Assembly (NCBI RefSeq): GCF_025165815.1
Contig: NZ_JAFFZE010000017.1
Span: 1 to 64,000, forward strand
Source: Actinophytocola gossypii
GTDB taxonomy: Bacteria; Actinomycetota; Actinomycetes; Mycobacteriales; Pseudonocardiaceae
Direction: 5' to 3'
Length of the DNA stretch: 64,000 bases
The position numbers and the translations under genes were made by a program. The notes beneath the pieces are model-generated. The model made no database searches, was not told the origin of the DNA, and saw only the letters and a list, made by a program, of their open reading frames with translations. Below, one piece after another: positions 53,271-63,590 of the stretch; the stretch's first letter is position 1; the number at the start of each line of letters is the position of its first letter.

Positions 53271-53909
53271 GTGGACGACGTGCTGCTGACCGACAAGAAC
53301 CCGCTGCCCGACGTGCTTCCCGAGCGGCTCGCCGCGCAGCTTCGGTTCGTGGTCGAGGTGGATCGGCTCAAGACGGTGGTGCGGCAGTCGCCGTTGGTGG
53401 CGGCGGAGCGGCGGGAGAACGACGCCGAGCACTCCTGGCACCTCGCGCTCATGGTGATCCTGCTCGCCGAGTACGCCGACGAGCCGATCGACGTGGGGCG
53501 GACCGTCCAGCTCGTCGTCGTGCACGATCTGATCGAGATCCATGCCGGGGACACGCCGCTCTACGACACCGTCGGCGCGGAGACCCAGGTCGAGCGGGAG
53601 CAGGCCGCCGCCGATCGGCTGTTCGGGCTGCTGCCCGCGGACCAGGCGAAACGGTTCCGCGACCTGTGGGACGAGTTCGAGGCCCGGCAGACCCCCGAAG
53701 CGCGCTTCGCCAAGGCCATGGACCGGCTCGAGCCGCTGCTGCTCAACTGGATGAGCCGCGGCGGCACCTGGCACACCCCGGGCGTCACGGCCGACGTCGT
53801 GCGGGCCAGGAAGTCGGTCATCGCGGACGCGTCGGCGGCGCTCGGCGAGGCGGCGCGGGCGGTCATCGACGAGGGGGAGCGGCGCGGGTGGCTCCGCCCG
53901 TCCCCCTGA
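53271..53909 (+). CDS. HD-domain hydrolase (YfbR/HDDC2-like 5'-nucleotidase type)
   Basis: 212 residues. The metal motifs are NDAEHSWHLALM, VVHDLIEIHAGDT and a C-terminal Asp in AMDRLEPLL. This spacing is that of YfbR-like deoxynucleoside 5'-monophosphatases. It starts at GTG 53271 with GAGAGG before it and runs away from the MBL gene. It may help nucleotide pool balance. Confidence 0.85.
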   Translation: MDDVLLTDKNPLPDVLPERLAAQLRFVVEVDRLKTVVRQSPLVAAERRENDAEHSWHLALMVILLAEYADEPIDVGRTVQLVVVHDLIEIHAGDTPLYDTVGAETQVEREQAAADRLFGLLPADQAKRFRDLWDEFEARQTPEARFAKAMDRLEPLLLNWMSRGGTWHTPGVTADVVRARKSVIADASAALGEAARAVIDEGERRGWLRPSP

Positions 53910-53965
53910 CCAGCGGTTGTGTCACAGCCGTCCGGCGATTGGATCAAACCTGCGCCCCCGGGTGA

Positions 53966-55516
<1,551 letters not shown>

Positions 55517-55553
55517 TCATGCGGGTGTAGATCATCCGGGCTAGCGTTTGGCT

Positions 55554-56576
55554 GTGGGAGACAACGAGTCGTTCCTGACCAGACAGCGGGCGAAGCGGCC
55601 GTGGCTCGACCACCTGGTGCGCGCGAAGGACGCGTTCACCGAGCGTTATGGCAACCACTACGCCGCGGCCATCACGTACTTCAGCGTGCTGTCGCTGTTT
55701 CCCCTGCTGATGATCGCGTTCGCGGTCGCCGGTTTCGTGCTGGCCGGCAACGCGGCCCTGCTCGACGAGATGAAGACCGGCATCACCGAGGCCGCGCCGT
55801 CCGGCCTCGGCTCGACGATCAACGAGGTCGTCGACACCTCCATCGAGGAACGCAACACGATCGGGGTACTGGGCCTGCTGGCGGCCCTGTACTCCGGGTT
55901 GGGCTGGATGAGCAACCTGCGCGACGCGCTGACCGCGCAGTGGGGGCAGGAGTACCAGCAGCGGCCGTTCCTGAAGAAGACGGTGTCGGACCTGCTGTCC
56001 CTGCTCGGCCTGGGGCTCGCGCTGGCGGTGTCGTTCGGCCTGACGGCCGCGGGGACCGGGCTCGGCGACCTGCTGCTCGGCTGGGTCGGCCTGAACGACG
56101 ACGCCTGGGCGCAGTTCCTGCTGACGGTGGCGACGATCGTGCTGTCCCTGGTGGCGAACTGGGTGGTGTTCCTGTGGGTGATCTCCCGGCTGCCGAGGGA
56201 GCGGGTGAGCGTCCGCTCGGCCGTGCGCGGCGCGGCGGCCGCGGCGGTCGGGTTCGAGATCCTCAAGCAGGTGTTCACCATCTACCTGGGGTCGGTGATG
56301 GACTCGCCCGCGGGATCGGTGTTCGGCCCGATCATCGGTCTGCTGGTGTTCGCGAACCTGGTGTCGAGGTTCCTCCTGTTCATCACCGCCTGGACGGCGA
56401 CGGCCAGGGAGAACGTGCGGCCCACGGTCCCGCCACCCCCACCGCCGGCGGTGATCCGCCCGGTGACCGTCGTACGCAAGGGCCCAAGCGCCCGCGACGC
56501 GGCAACCCTCGTCGGCGCCGGCACCGTCCTCGGCCTTCTCTGGCGCCGCTCCCGCCGCCCCGCACCGCCGCCCTGA
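55554..56576 (+). CDS. YihY/BrkB-family inner membrane protein
   Basis: 340 residues with six main membrane helices. HYAAAITYFSVLSLFPLLMIAFAVAGFVL, then LGLLAALYSGLGWMSNLRDALTAQWG and LPRERVSVRSAVRGAAAAAVGFEILKQVF are the family signatures. It is named after an RNase BN mistake and is now taken as an envelope integrity protein. The end is Pro/Arg-rich. GTG 55554 is the likely start; TTG 55548 is in frame. Confidence 0.85.
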   Translation: MGDNESFLTRQRAKRPWLDHLVRAKDAFTERYGNHYAAAITYFSVLSLFPLLMIAFAVAGFVLAGNAALLDEMKTGITEAAPSGLGSTINEVVDTSIEERNTIGVLGLLAALYSGLGWMSNLRDALTAQWGQEYQQRPFLKKTVSDLLSLLGLGLALAVSFGLTAAGTGLGDLLLGWVGLNDDAWAQFLLTVATIVLSLVANWVVFLWVISRLPRERVSVRSAVRGAAAAAVGFEILKQVFTIYLGSVMDSPAGSVFGPIIGLLVFANLVSRFLLFITAWTATARENVRPTVPPPPPPAVIRPVTVVRKGPSARDAATLVGAGTVLGLLWRRSRRPAPPP

Positions 56577-56703
56577 CCAGCCACGCCGGAACTGTCGGTG
56601 CCCACTGCTAGCGTGAAAACAGGGGTCCCCCAGGGCGATGGCGCATCCGCGCACCGGTGGGGATTTGCTATCGCACCCGCCGTGTCGAGGGGGCCGTGAG
56701 GTG

Positions 56704-58011
56704 CTAGGCCGAGGTGCGGTTCGCGCGGGCGATGCGGGCTCGGCGGCGGCGCAGCCACATGCCGACGGTCACCAGCACGGCCACGGCGGCCAGGGCGACC
56801 AGCGGCAGACCCACGTTCCCGAACGCCGAGCGTTCCGTGTCCGCCTGGGCGGTCGACGACGACGCCTCGTCCACCGGCTTGCGGACGCCCTCGACGTCGC
56901 CGGCGTCCTGCTTGGGCTGGGCCTCCGGCGCCTTGTCGACGAGCTGGCCCACCGGGCGGTAGTCGTCCGCCGCCAGTTCGAAGCCGTAGTCCAGCAGCTT
57001 CCTGCCCTGCTCGGACAGTGGGTCCGGGTTCCGCTCGCCCCGGAGCAGCACCACCGACAGCCGACGATCGTCCTGCTCGGCCGCCCCGACGTAGGTGTGT
57101 CGCGAGTCGTCGGTGAAGCCCGTCTTGCCGCCGAGGAAACCCTCGTAGTCCTCCAGCAGCCCGTTGTCGTTGTAGATCTGGAAGGTCCCGCTGCCGTCGT
57201 GCCCGGGGAACTCCATCGAGTCCCTGGCGGCCGCGTCGGCGAACTCCTCGTACCGCATGGCCGCGCGGAAGATCAGGCTCTGGTCGTACGCCGACGTCGT
57301 CATCCCCGGACCGTCCAGGCCGGACGGGGTCGCGGCCCGCGTGTCCAGCGCGCCGATCTCCTTCGCCAACGCGTTCATCTTGTCCAGCGCCACGTCCACG
57401 CCGCCGAGCGCGCGCGCCAGCGCCCACGCGGCGTCGTTCCCGGACTCCATCACCAGCGCGTGCAGCAGCTGGTCGACGGTGTACTCGCCGCCCGGCCCGA
57501 TGCCGACCTTCGTGCCCTCCTGGTTGGCGTCCTCCTGCGTCCCGCGCACGACCTTGTCCGGGCTCAGTTCGCGGATCACCACGATGGCCAGCAGGTTCTT
57601 GATCAGCGACGCGGGGCGCTCGCGGGCGTGCGGGTCCTTCGCGGCCAGCACCTCGCCGGAGTCGAGGTCGGAGACGACCCACGTGGCCGCGTTGATGCCA
57701 CCGGGCGGGGCCGGCGCGTCGTCCGGCTTCACGATGCCGCAGTCACCCATCCGTGGTCCCCCGACCGGGTCGTCGGGGATCGGCAGCGGCTCGGGGCTCG
57801 GGCTGCCGGGAGGGGGCTCCTCGGAGGTGTCGATGGGCGGAGGCGGAAGCTGTCGGGCCTGGCAGGCTCCCTGCTCCTCGGTCTCCGACTGGGCCTTGCG
57901 GGCCTGCTTCGGCCCGGCCGATGCCCCCGGAGCGGACACCAGCGCCGCGACGACCAGGGCCAGCAGCGACACGACGAAAGCGGGGACGAACCTGGCGGTT
58001 GCGTGACGCAC
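56704..58011 (-). CDS. dacB: D-alanyl-D-alanine carboxypeptidase (DacB type)
   Basis: 435 residues from GTG 58011. A signal peptide (about 1-33), a Pro-rich stretch, then the penicillin-binding-protein fold with all three active-site motifs: SLIK in RPASLIKNLL, SGN in MESGNDAAWAL and KTG in LGGKTGFTDDSRHTYVGA. A C-terminal membrane helix (about 405-425) followed by Arg residues anchors it. It trims peptidoglycan stem peptides outside the membrane. The frame is open upstream of 58011, overlapping the divergent ROK gene promoter. Confidence 0.92.
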   Translation of the reverse strand: MRHATARFVPAFVVSLLALVVAALVSAPGASAGPKQARKAQSETEEQGACQARQLPPPPIDTSEEPPPGSPSPEPLPIPDDPVGGPRMGDCGIVKPDDAPAPPGGINAATWVVSDLDSGEVLAAKDPHARERPASLIKNLLAIVVIRELSPDKVVRGTQEDANQEGTKVGIGPGGEYTVDQLLHALVMESGNDAAWALARALGGVDVALDKMNALAKEIGALDTRAATPSGLDGPGMTTSAYDQSLIFRAAMRYEEFADAAARDSMEFPGHDGSGTFQIYNDNGLLEDYEGFLGGKTGFTDDSRHTYVGAAEQDDRRLSVVLLRGERNPDPLSEQGRKLLDYGFELAADDYRPVGQLVDKAPEAQPKQDAGDVEGVRKPVDEASSSTAQADTERSAFGNVGLPLVALAAVAVLVTVGMWLRRRRARIARANRTSA

Positions 58012-58144
58012 GGAAGTCAGCCTAGAGCCAGACGTCACTCTTCTCGCGCCGACCCTCCACCCGGGTACCGATCCCGCCATCGCCCCCGGTCCCATGGCCG
58101 GAGGGGATAAATTGGACGGGATAACACACTTCACGGGAGACGGC

Positions 58145-59344
58145 ATGAGTGCGCAGACAGCCGGTCAGCAGCAGGGAGCGCGCTCCCGCCAACAGTCCCG
58201 GCTGCTGGCGTTGCTCCGCGACGAGGGTCCGATGTCGCGGGTCGCGCTCGGTGAGCGGCTGGACCTGCCGCGCGCCAAGCTCGCGGGCGAGCTCACCCGA
58301 CTGGTCGACACCGGATTGGTGGAGATCGGCGGCCCGGCCGCGAGCCGGGGCGGGCGCCGGTCGACCCTCGTGCACCTGGCCGACGACCTGCGGTTCGTCG
58401 CCGCCGACGTCGGGGCGACGTCGATCAACGTCGCGGTCACCGACGGGCGGTGCGAGGTGCTGGCGAGCCAGAGCGAGGAGTGCGAGGTGCGGCTCGGGCC
58501 CACCCCGGTGCTCGGGCTGGTGGTCGAGCTGGCCGCGCGCGTGTTGGACAAGGTGCCGGGCCGGCTCGTCGGCGCCGGGATCGGGCTGCCCGGCCCGGTC
58601 AGCTTCCGCGACGGCATGCCGGTGGCGCCGCCGATCATGCCGGGCTGGGACCGCTACCCGGTGCGCGACGAGCTCGCCGGGAAGTGGGGTTGCCCGGTCA
58701 CCGTCGACAACGACGTGAACGTGATGGCGCTCGGCGAGCGGCACGCCGGCGTCGCCCGGTCGCTCGACGACCTGATCTTCGTCAAGGTCGGCACCGGCAT
58801 CGGCTGCGGGATCGTGCTCGGCGGCAAGGTCTACCGGGGCGTCGCCGGCACCGCGGGCGACATCGGGCACATCCGGCTCGACGACTACGGCCCCGCCTGC
58901 GCGTGCGGGGAGGTCGGCTGCCTCGAGGCGTACTTCGGCGGCGGCGCGCTGGCCCGCGACGCGCTGACCCTCGCCCGCTCCGGGCGGTCGACGATGCTGG
59001 CCGAGGCGCTGGAGCAGCGCGGGCGGCTGACCGCGCAGGACGTCGGCGACGCGGCCGTGGCAGGCGACTTCGCCGCGGCGAACCTGGTCCGCGAGGGCGG
59101 CCGGCGGCTCGGGCACGTGGTGGCCTCGCTGGTGAGCTTCCTCAACCCCGGGATGGTCGTGATCGGCGGCGGGGTGTCGCGGCTGGGGCACCCGCTGCTG
59201 GCCGAGGTGCGCAGCTCGGTGTACCGGCGCTCGCTGCCGCTGGCCACCGGGAACCTGCCGATCGTGCTCTCCGAGCTGGGCGAGTTCGCCGGCGTGACCG
59301 GCGCCGCGTGGTCGGCGACCGACCGGGCCTTCGCCGGTAGCTGA
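58145..59344 (+). CDS. ROK-family transcriptional regulator, first copy
   Basis: 399 residues. An N-terminal winged helix (SRLLALLRDEGPMSRVALGERLDLPRAKLAGEL) is followed by the ROK sugar-kinase-like domain. VAADVGATSINVAV is the phosphate loop, GAGIGLPGPV follows, and CACGEVGCLEAY is the zinc-binding stretch. ROK regulators bind sugars or sugar phosphates and usually control adjacent transport genes. ATG 58145 has GGGAGA 6 bases before it. The second ROK gene and a sugar ABC operon follow. Confidence 0.9.
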   Translation: MSAQTAGQQQGARSRQQSRLLALLRDEGPMSRVALGERLDLPRAKLAGELTRLVDTGLVEIGGPAASRGGRRSTLVHLADDLRFVAADVGATSINVAVTDGRCEVLASQSEECEVRLGPTPVLGLVVELAARVLDKVPGRLVGAGIGLPGPVSFRDGMPVAPPIMPGWDRYPVRDELAGKWGCPVTVDNDVNVMALGERHAGVARSLDDLIFVKVGTGIGCGIVLGGKVYRGVAGTAGDIGHIRLDDYGPACACGEVGCLEAYFGGGALARDALTLARSGRSTMLAEALEQRGRLTAQDVGDAAVAGDFAAANLVREGGRRLGHVVASLVSFLNPGMVVIGGGVSRLGHPLLAEVRSSVYRRSLPLATGNLPIVLSELGEFAGVTGAAWSATDRAFAGS

Positions 59345-59443
59345 GCCGGTAGCTGAGCAGGCGGTAGACCCTTCGGTGTCAGCGTGTGACGACGCTTTCA
59401 CGCAGACGGTTCTAGGCCTTCACTTCGTCTCGAATCAGCAACA

Positions 59444-59466
59444 CTTTTGACGGTTTGATTCAAAAG
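59444..59466. promoter_or_regulatory. CTTTTGA dyad upstream of the second ROK gene (candidate operator)
   Basis: CTTTTGA (59444-59450) and TCAAAAG (59460-59466) are perfect complements with a 9-base gap, in an AT-rich island 117 bases before the start at 59583. ROK regulators bind AT-rich dyads, so one or both ROK proteins may act here. Confidence 0.5.
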
Positions 59467-59582
59467 ATCGATCCAGATGTTGCGCCGAACGGGGTATTGC
59501 GTCTCTTATGGGCCCTAGGAGACGCTCTCCTGTGAGTTGGAGCACCGACTTTCGATCGGGCCCTCAACGAAGTGGAGCACCG

Positions 59583-60836
59583 GTGGGCCATAGCCGCCCC
59601 GTCGATCAGGCGGGTCTGCGTCGAGGGAACCTCGCGCTGCTCGTGCACACCCTCCGGGAGCGCGGGGCGCTCTCGCGTGCCCAGCTCGCGGTGCGCTCCG
59701 GACTGTCCAAGGCCACCGTCTCCAGCCTGGTCACCGACCTCGAACTACGCGGCCTCGTGCACTCCGCCGGCGTCTCCGCTGGCGGGCAGGGCCGGCCGGG
59801 TCAGCTGGTCGACCTGCGGCCGACGAGCGTGTGCGGGATCGGGCTGGACATCCACGTCGGGCACGTCGGCGTCGTGGTCACCGACCTCGCCGGCGAGCTG
59901 ATCCACACCCGCCGGGTGGCCTGCGACGTGCCGGGCATCGGGCCGGAGCGCGCCATCGACCAACTGGCCGAGCTCGCCGTCACCGCGCTCCGCGAGGTCG
60001 CGGGCACCGTCGGTCCGCCGGTCGGCGTCACCGTCTCCGTGCCGGGGCTCGTCGACACCGCCGCCGGCACCGTCACCCTCGCGCCCCGGCTGCGCTGGCG
60101 CGACGTCGCGATCGCCGACGGCCTGGCCGCCCGCACCGGCCTGCCGCTGGACCGGATCGCCGTCGACAACGACGCCAACCTCGGCGCGATGGCCGAGCTG
60201 GCCGCGATGAACACCGGCTCGGTACCCGTGTCCGACCTGGTCTACCTCACCGGCGACTTCGGCATCGGCGGCGGCGTGATCTCCGGCGGGCGACTGGTGC
60301 GCGGGTCGATCGGGTTCGCCGGCGAGATCGGGCACATGGCGATGGACCCGCTCGGGCCGTACTGCTCGTGCGGCCGGCGCGGCTGCTGGGAGACCCAGGT
60401 CGGGCTCGGCGCGCTGCTGCACGCCTGCGCCGACACCGACGACCCGGTCCGCGACCCCACCCTCGACCTGGACCAGCGGATGCGGATCGTGCGCGCCAGG
60501 GCGGCGCGGGACGACCAGCGGACCCTGGACGCGCTGCACCAGATCGGCTCTGCGCTCGGGGTGGGCGTGTCGATCCTGGTGAACCTGCTGAACCCGGCCG
60601 TCGTGGTGCTCGGCGGCTACTTCGCGGCACTGCCCGAGTGGCTCGTGGAGCCGATCCGCAACCAGGTCGTCGCCGGGGTCCTGGCCCCCGGCGCGGGCGG
60701 AGCGAAGGTCGTCGGCTCCCGCCTCGGCTTCACCGCGGCCACCACCGGCGGGGCGCTCGCAGCCCTCCGGCGCGTCCTCGACGACCCGACCGTCGTACCG
60801 CCGATGGCGCAGCAGGACGAGGAGGCACCGGCGTGA
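59583..60836 (+). CDS. ROK-family transcriptional regulator, second copy
   Basis: 417 residues from GTG 59583, with GGAG 5 bases upstream. It has a winged helix (ALLVHTLRERGALSRAQLAVRSGLSKATVSSLVTDLE) and a ROK domain (GIGLDIHVGHVGVVV, GEIGHMAMDPLGPYCSCGRRGCWET with the zinc site). It is more likely than the first to control the sugar ABC operon that begins 86 bases downstream. It differs from the first copy in the N terminus and the sugar-binding face, so the two probably sense different ligands. Confidence 0.9.
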   Translation: MGHSRPVDQAGLRRGNLALLVHTLRERGALSRAQLAVRSGLSKATVSSLVTDLELRGLVHSAGVSAGGQGRPGQLVDLRPTSVCGIGLDIHVGHVGVVVTDLAGELIHTRRVACDVPGIGPERAIDQLAELAVTALREVAGTVGPPVGVTVSVPGLVDTAAGTVTLAPRLRWRDVAIADGLAARTGLPLDRIAVDNDANLGAMAELAAMNTGSVPVSDLVYLTGDFGIGGGVISGGRLVRGSIGFAGEIGHMAMDPLGPYCSCGRRGCWETQVGLGALLHACADTDDPVRDPTLDLDQRMRIVRARAARDDQRTLDALHQIGSALGVGVSILVNLLNPAVVVLGGYFAALPEWLVEPIRNQVVAGVLAPGAGGAKVVGSRLGFTAATTGGALAALRRVLDDPTVVPPMAQQDEEAPA

Positions 60837-60861
60837 GCGGCAGCGGAGGAGCGTGCGCCGT

Positions 60862-60925
60862 CTGGACTGACGAGCAGCGCAGGAGGGAAGACGGCGTGCT
60901 AGCGAGGGAGCGAAGCGAACCATGA
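60862..60925 (+). repeat. Dispersed repeat element, copy 2 (Shine-Dalgarno plus 9-codon leader ORF)
   Basis: It shares CTGGACTGACGAGCAGCGCAG, AGGAGG and GTGCTAGCG with 10096-10195. AGGAGG (60881-60886) serves GTG 60896, which opens a 9-codon frame (V-L-A-R-E-R-S-E-P) whose TGA (60923-60925) overlaps the ATG of the ABC ATPase (60922). The gene itself has no other ribosome site close by, so it is probably translated through the leader. Confidence 0.65.
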
Positions 60926-62451
60926 GCACTGAGACCGAACCTGGCGACGTGTTGTTGACCATGTCGGGGATCGTGAAGACGTTCCCCGGGGTGCGGGCGC
61001 TCGACGGCGTGGACCTGGAGGTGCGCGCCGGGGAGGTGCACTGCCTGCTCGGCCAGAACGGCGCGGGCAAGTCGACGCTGATCAAGGTGCTCGCCGGTGC
61101 GCACCAGCCGGACGGCGGGGAGATCGTCTGGCAGGGCAAGCCGACCACGCTCGGCTCGCCGGTCGCCGCGTTGCGGATCGGGGTCGCCACGATGTACCAG
61201 GAGCTCGACCTGGTCGACGGGCTCTCGGTCGCCGAGAACATCTTCCTCGGGCACGAGCCGAACGCGTTCGGGTTCACCCGCCGAGGGCACATGCGGGCCG
61301 AGGCGCGCAAGCTCATGCGGCGGCTCGGCCACCCGGAGATCCCGGTCGGCCGCGAGGTCGGGCTGCTGTCCGCCGCCGGCCAGCAGCTGGTCTCGATGGC
61401 CCGCGCGCTCGCCCACGACGCCCGCCTGATCGTCATGGACGAGCCCACCGCCGCGCTCGCCGCCGACGAGGTGGACAACCTGTTCCGCGTGGTCGCCGAC
61501 CTCACCGCCGAGGGCGTCGCGATCGTCTACATCTCCCACCGGCTCGAGGAGATCCGCCGCATCGGCAACCGGGTGACGGTGATCAAGGACGGGCGCACGG
61601 TCGCGTCCAACCTGGACTCGCACACCCCCACCGCCGAGCTGGTCAACCTGATGTCCGGGCGCAACGTCGAGACCGTGTTCCCGCACCGCGAGGCGAACAC
61701 GACCGACAGCTCGCACGAGGTGCTGGTCGTCGAGGGGTTGACCAGGGCAAGCGAGTTCGCCGACGTCAGCTTCACGGTCAACGCCGGCGAGATCGTCGGC
61801 ATCGCCGGGCTGGTCGGCGCCGGGCGCAGTGAGGTGCTGGAGACCGTCTACGGCGCGCGCAAGGCCGACTCCGGCACGGTCGTCGTCGACGGCAAGCGCT
61901 TGCGGCCGGGCAACGTCCCCGCCGCGGTCGCCGCCGGGGTCGGGCTCGCGCCGGAGGAGCGCAAGAGCCAGGCGCTGCTGCTGGACCAGTCGGTGGCCAA
62001 CAACGTGGTCCTGGCCAGCCTGCCCGAGTACAGCCGGGCCGGGTTCAGCGACATCCGCCGGGAGCTGCGGGACGCGCGGGCCACGCTGGAGCGGCTGGAC
62101 CTGCGGCCGGCCGATCCGCGCCGGGAGGTGCGCACGCTGTCCGGCGGCAACCAGCAGAAGGCCGTGGTCGCCCGCTGGCTGGTCCGCGACTGCAAGGTGC
62201 TGCTGCTGGACGAGCCGACCCGCGGCGTCGACGTCGGCGCGCGGGCCGAGCTGTACCGGCTGATCCACGAGCTGGCCGCGAGCGGGGTTGCCGTGCTGCT
62301 GGTGTCCAGCGAGGTTCCGGAGGTGCTCGGTCTGTCCGACCGGGTGCTCGTGATGCGTGAGGGCCGCCTGCTCACCGAGGCGCCGGCGAGTGAACTCACC
62401 GAGGCGGCCGTGCTCGACATGGTCATGGAAGGTAGCGAGGTGATGGCGTGA
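60922..62451 (+). CDS. Sugar ABC transporter ATPase, two ABC domains (RbsA/XylG/MglA type)
   Basis: 509 residues with two fused ATPase domains, as in the CUT2 family. Domain 1 has Walker A GQNGAGKS, VGLLSAAGQQLVSMARAL and DEPTAALAADEV. Domain 2 has a degenerate Walker A GLVGAGRSE, LSGGNQQKAVVARWL and DEPTRGVDVGAR. Which pentose or hexose is carried cannot be read from the sequence. It starts with ATG overlapping a leader ORF stop, and the permease lies 37 bases downstream. Confidence 0.94.
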   Translation: MSTETEPGDVLLTMSGIVKTFPGVRALDGVDLEVRAGEVHCLLGQNGAGKSTLIKVLAGAHQPDGGEIVWQGKPTTLGSPVAALRIGVATMYQELDLVDGLSVAENIFLGHEPNAFGFTRRGHMRAEARKLMRRLGHPEIPVGREVGLLSAAGQQLVSMARALAHDARLIVMDEPTAALAADEVDNLFRVVADLTAEGVAIVYISHRLEEIRRIGNRVTVIKDGRTVASNLDSHTPTAELVNLMSGRNVETVFPHREANTTDSSHEVLVVEGLTRASEFADVSFTVNAGEIVGIAGLVGAGRSEVLETVYGARKADSGTVVVDGKRLRPGNVPAAVAAGVGLAPEERKSQALLLDQSVANNVVLASLPEYSRAGFSDIRRELRDARATLERLDLRPADPRREVRTLSGGNQQKAVVARWLVRDCKVLLLDEPTRGVDVGARAELYRLIHELAASGVAVLLVSSEVPEVLGLSDRVLVMREGRLLTEAPASELTEAAVLDMVMEGSEVMA

Positions 62452-62488
62452 GTGACTGGGTGCGGAGCGAACGGGAGGGAGGCACACG

Positions 62489-63544
62489 GTGAGTGACGTG
62501 GGCGAGAAGTCCTCTGTGGACAAGCCGGGCGCCGCGCCCGGCGGTCCGCTGGCGGGCGAGGAGCCGGTGCGCACCGGTCCGACCACCGGCGTGCGCACGC
62601 CGAGCGGACTGCGGCTGGACCTGCGGCTGACGATCCTGACCGGCGTGCTGGTCGCGCTCTGCGTGACCGGCTACGTGCTGCAGCCGGACAGCTTCCTCTC
62701 CGAGAGCAACGTCTCCACGATGCTCCGCCTCGCCGCGGCGATCGGCGTGGTCAGCGTCGGCATGACGTTCGTGATCATCTCCGGCGGCATCGACCTGTCC
62801 GTCGGGTCGATGGTCGCGCTGTCCAGCGTGTGGATGACCACGCTGGCGACCCAGTCCTACGGGCCGTGGGTGATGGTCCTGTGCGCGCTCGTGGTCGGCC
62901 TCGGTGCGGGGTTGATCAACGGTGTGCTGATCGCCTACGGGCGGCTGGTGCCGTTCATCGCGACGCTCGCCATGTACGCGTCGGCGCGCGGCCTGGCCGA
63001 GCGGCTGTCCGACGGCCGCACCCAGGTGGTCGAGCAGCAGGGCTACCTGGACTTCTTCCGTGGTGACCTGTTCGGCATCCCGACCCTGATCTGGATGCTC
63101 GCCGTGGTGTACGTCGTCGGCTGGGTCCTGCTCAACCGGACCACGTTCGGCCGCCGCACGTTCGCCATCGGCGGCAACGAGGAGGCGGCCCGGCTGGCGG
63201 GCATCAACGTCAAGCGGCACACCGCGATGGTGTACGGCATCGCGGGCCTGTGCTGCGGCATCGCCGCCCTCATGGTGGTCGCCCGCACGACATCGGGCTC
63301 GTCCACCAACGGCATGTACTACGAGCTGGACGCGATCGCCGCGGTCGTCATCGGCGGCACGCTGCTCTCCGGTGGCCGGGGCACGCTCATCGGCACCCTG
63401 ATCGGCGGGCTGATCTTCACCGTGGTGAACAGCATCTTCACCCAGAACAACCTGGAGTCCGACATCCAGAACATCGCCAAGGGCGTGATCATCGTCGTGG
63501 CGGTGCTCCTGCAGTACGGAACCGCGCGCAACCGCAAGACATAG
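62489..63544 (+). CDS. Sugar ABC transporter permease (RbsC/XylH type)
   Basis: 351 residues. A Pro/Gly-rich start of about 45 residues precedes eight to ten membrane helices. GVVSVGMTFVIISGGIDLSVGSMVAL and GRRTFAIGGNEEAARLAGINVKR are CUT2 permease signatures; the latter is the coupling loop for the ATPase. It starts at GTG 62489 with GGGAGG upstream. It works with the ATPase before and the binding protein after it. Confidence 0.94.
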   Translation: MSDVGEKSSVDKPGAAPGGPLAGEEPVRTGPTTGVRTPSGLRLDLRLTILTGVLVALCVTGYVLQPDSFLSESNVSTMLRLAAAIGVVSVGMTFVIISGGIDLSVGSMVALSSVWMTTLATQSYGPWVMVLCALVVGLGAGLINGVLIAYGRLVPFIATLAMYASARGLAERLSDGRTQVVEQQGYLDFFRGDLFGIPTLIWMLAVVYVVGWVLLNRTTFGRRTFAIGGNEEAARLAGINVKRHTAMVYGIAGLCCGIAALMVVARTTSGSSTNGMYYELDAIAAVVIGGTLLSGGRGTLIGTLIGGLIFTVVNSIFTQNNLESDIQNIAKGVIIVVAVLLQYGTARNRKT

Positions 63545-63590
63545 CACCGACTCTCAACCCACCCCGACCCATGTACAAGGGAGTACCCCA

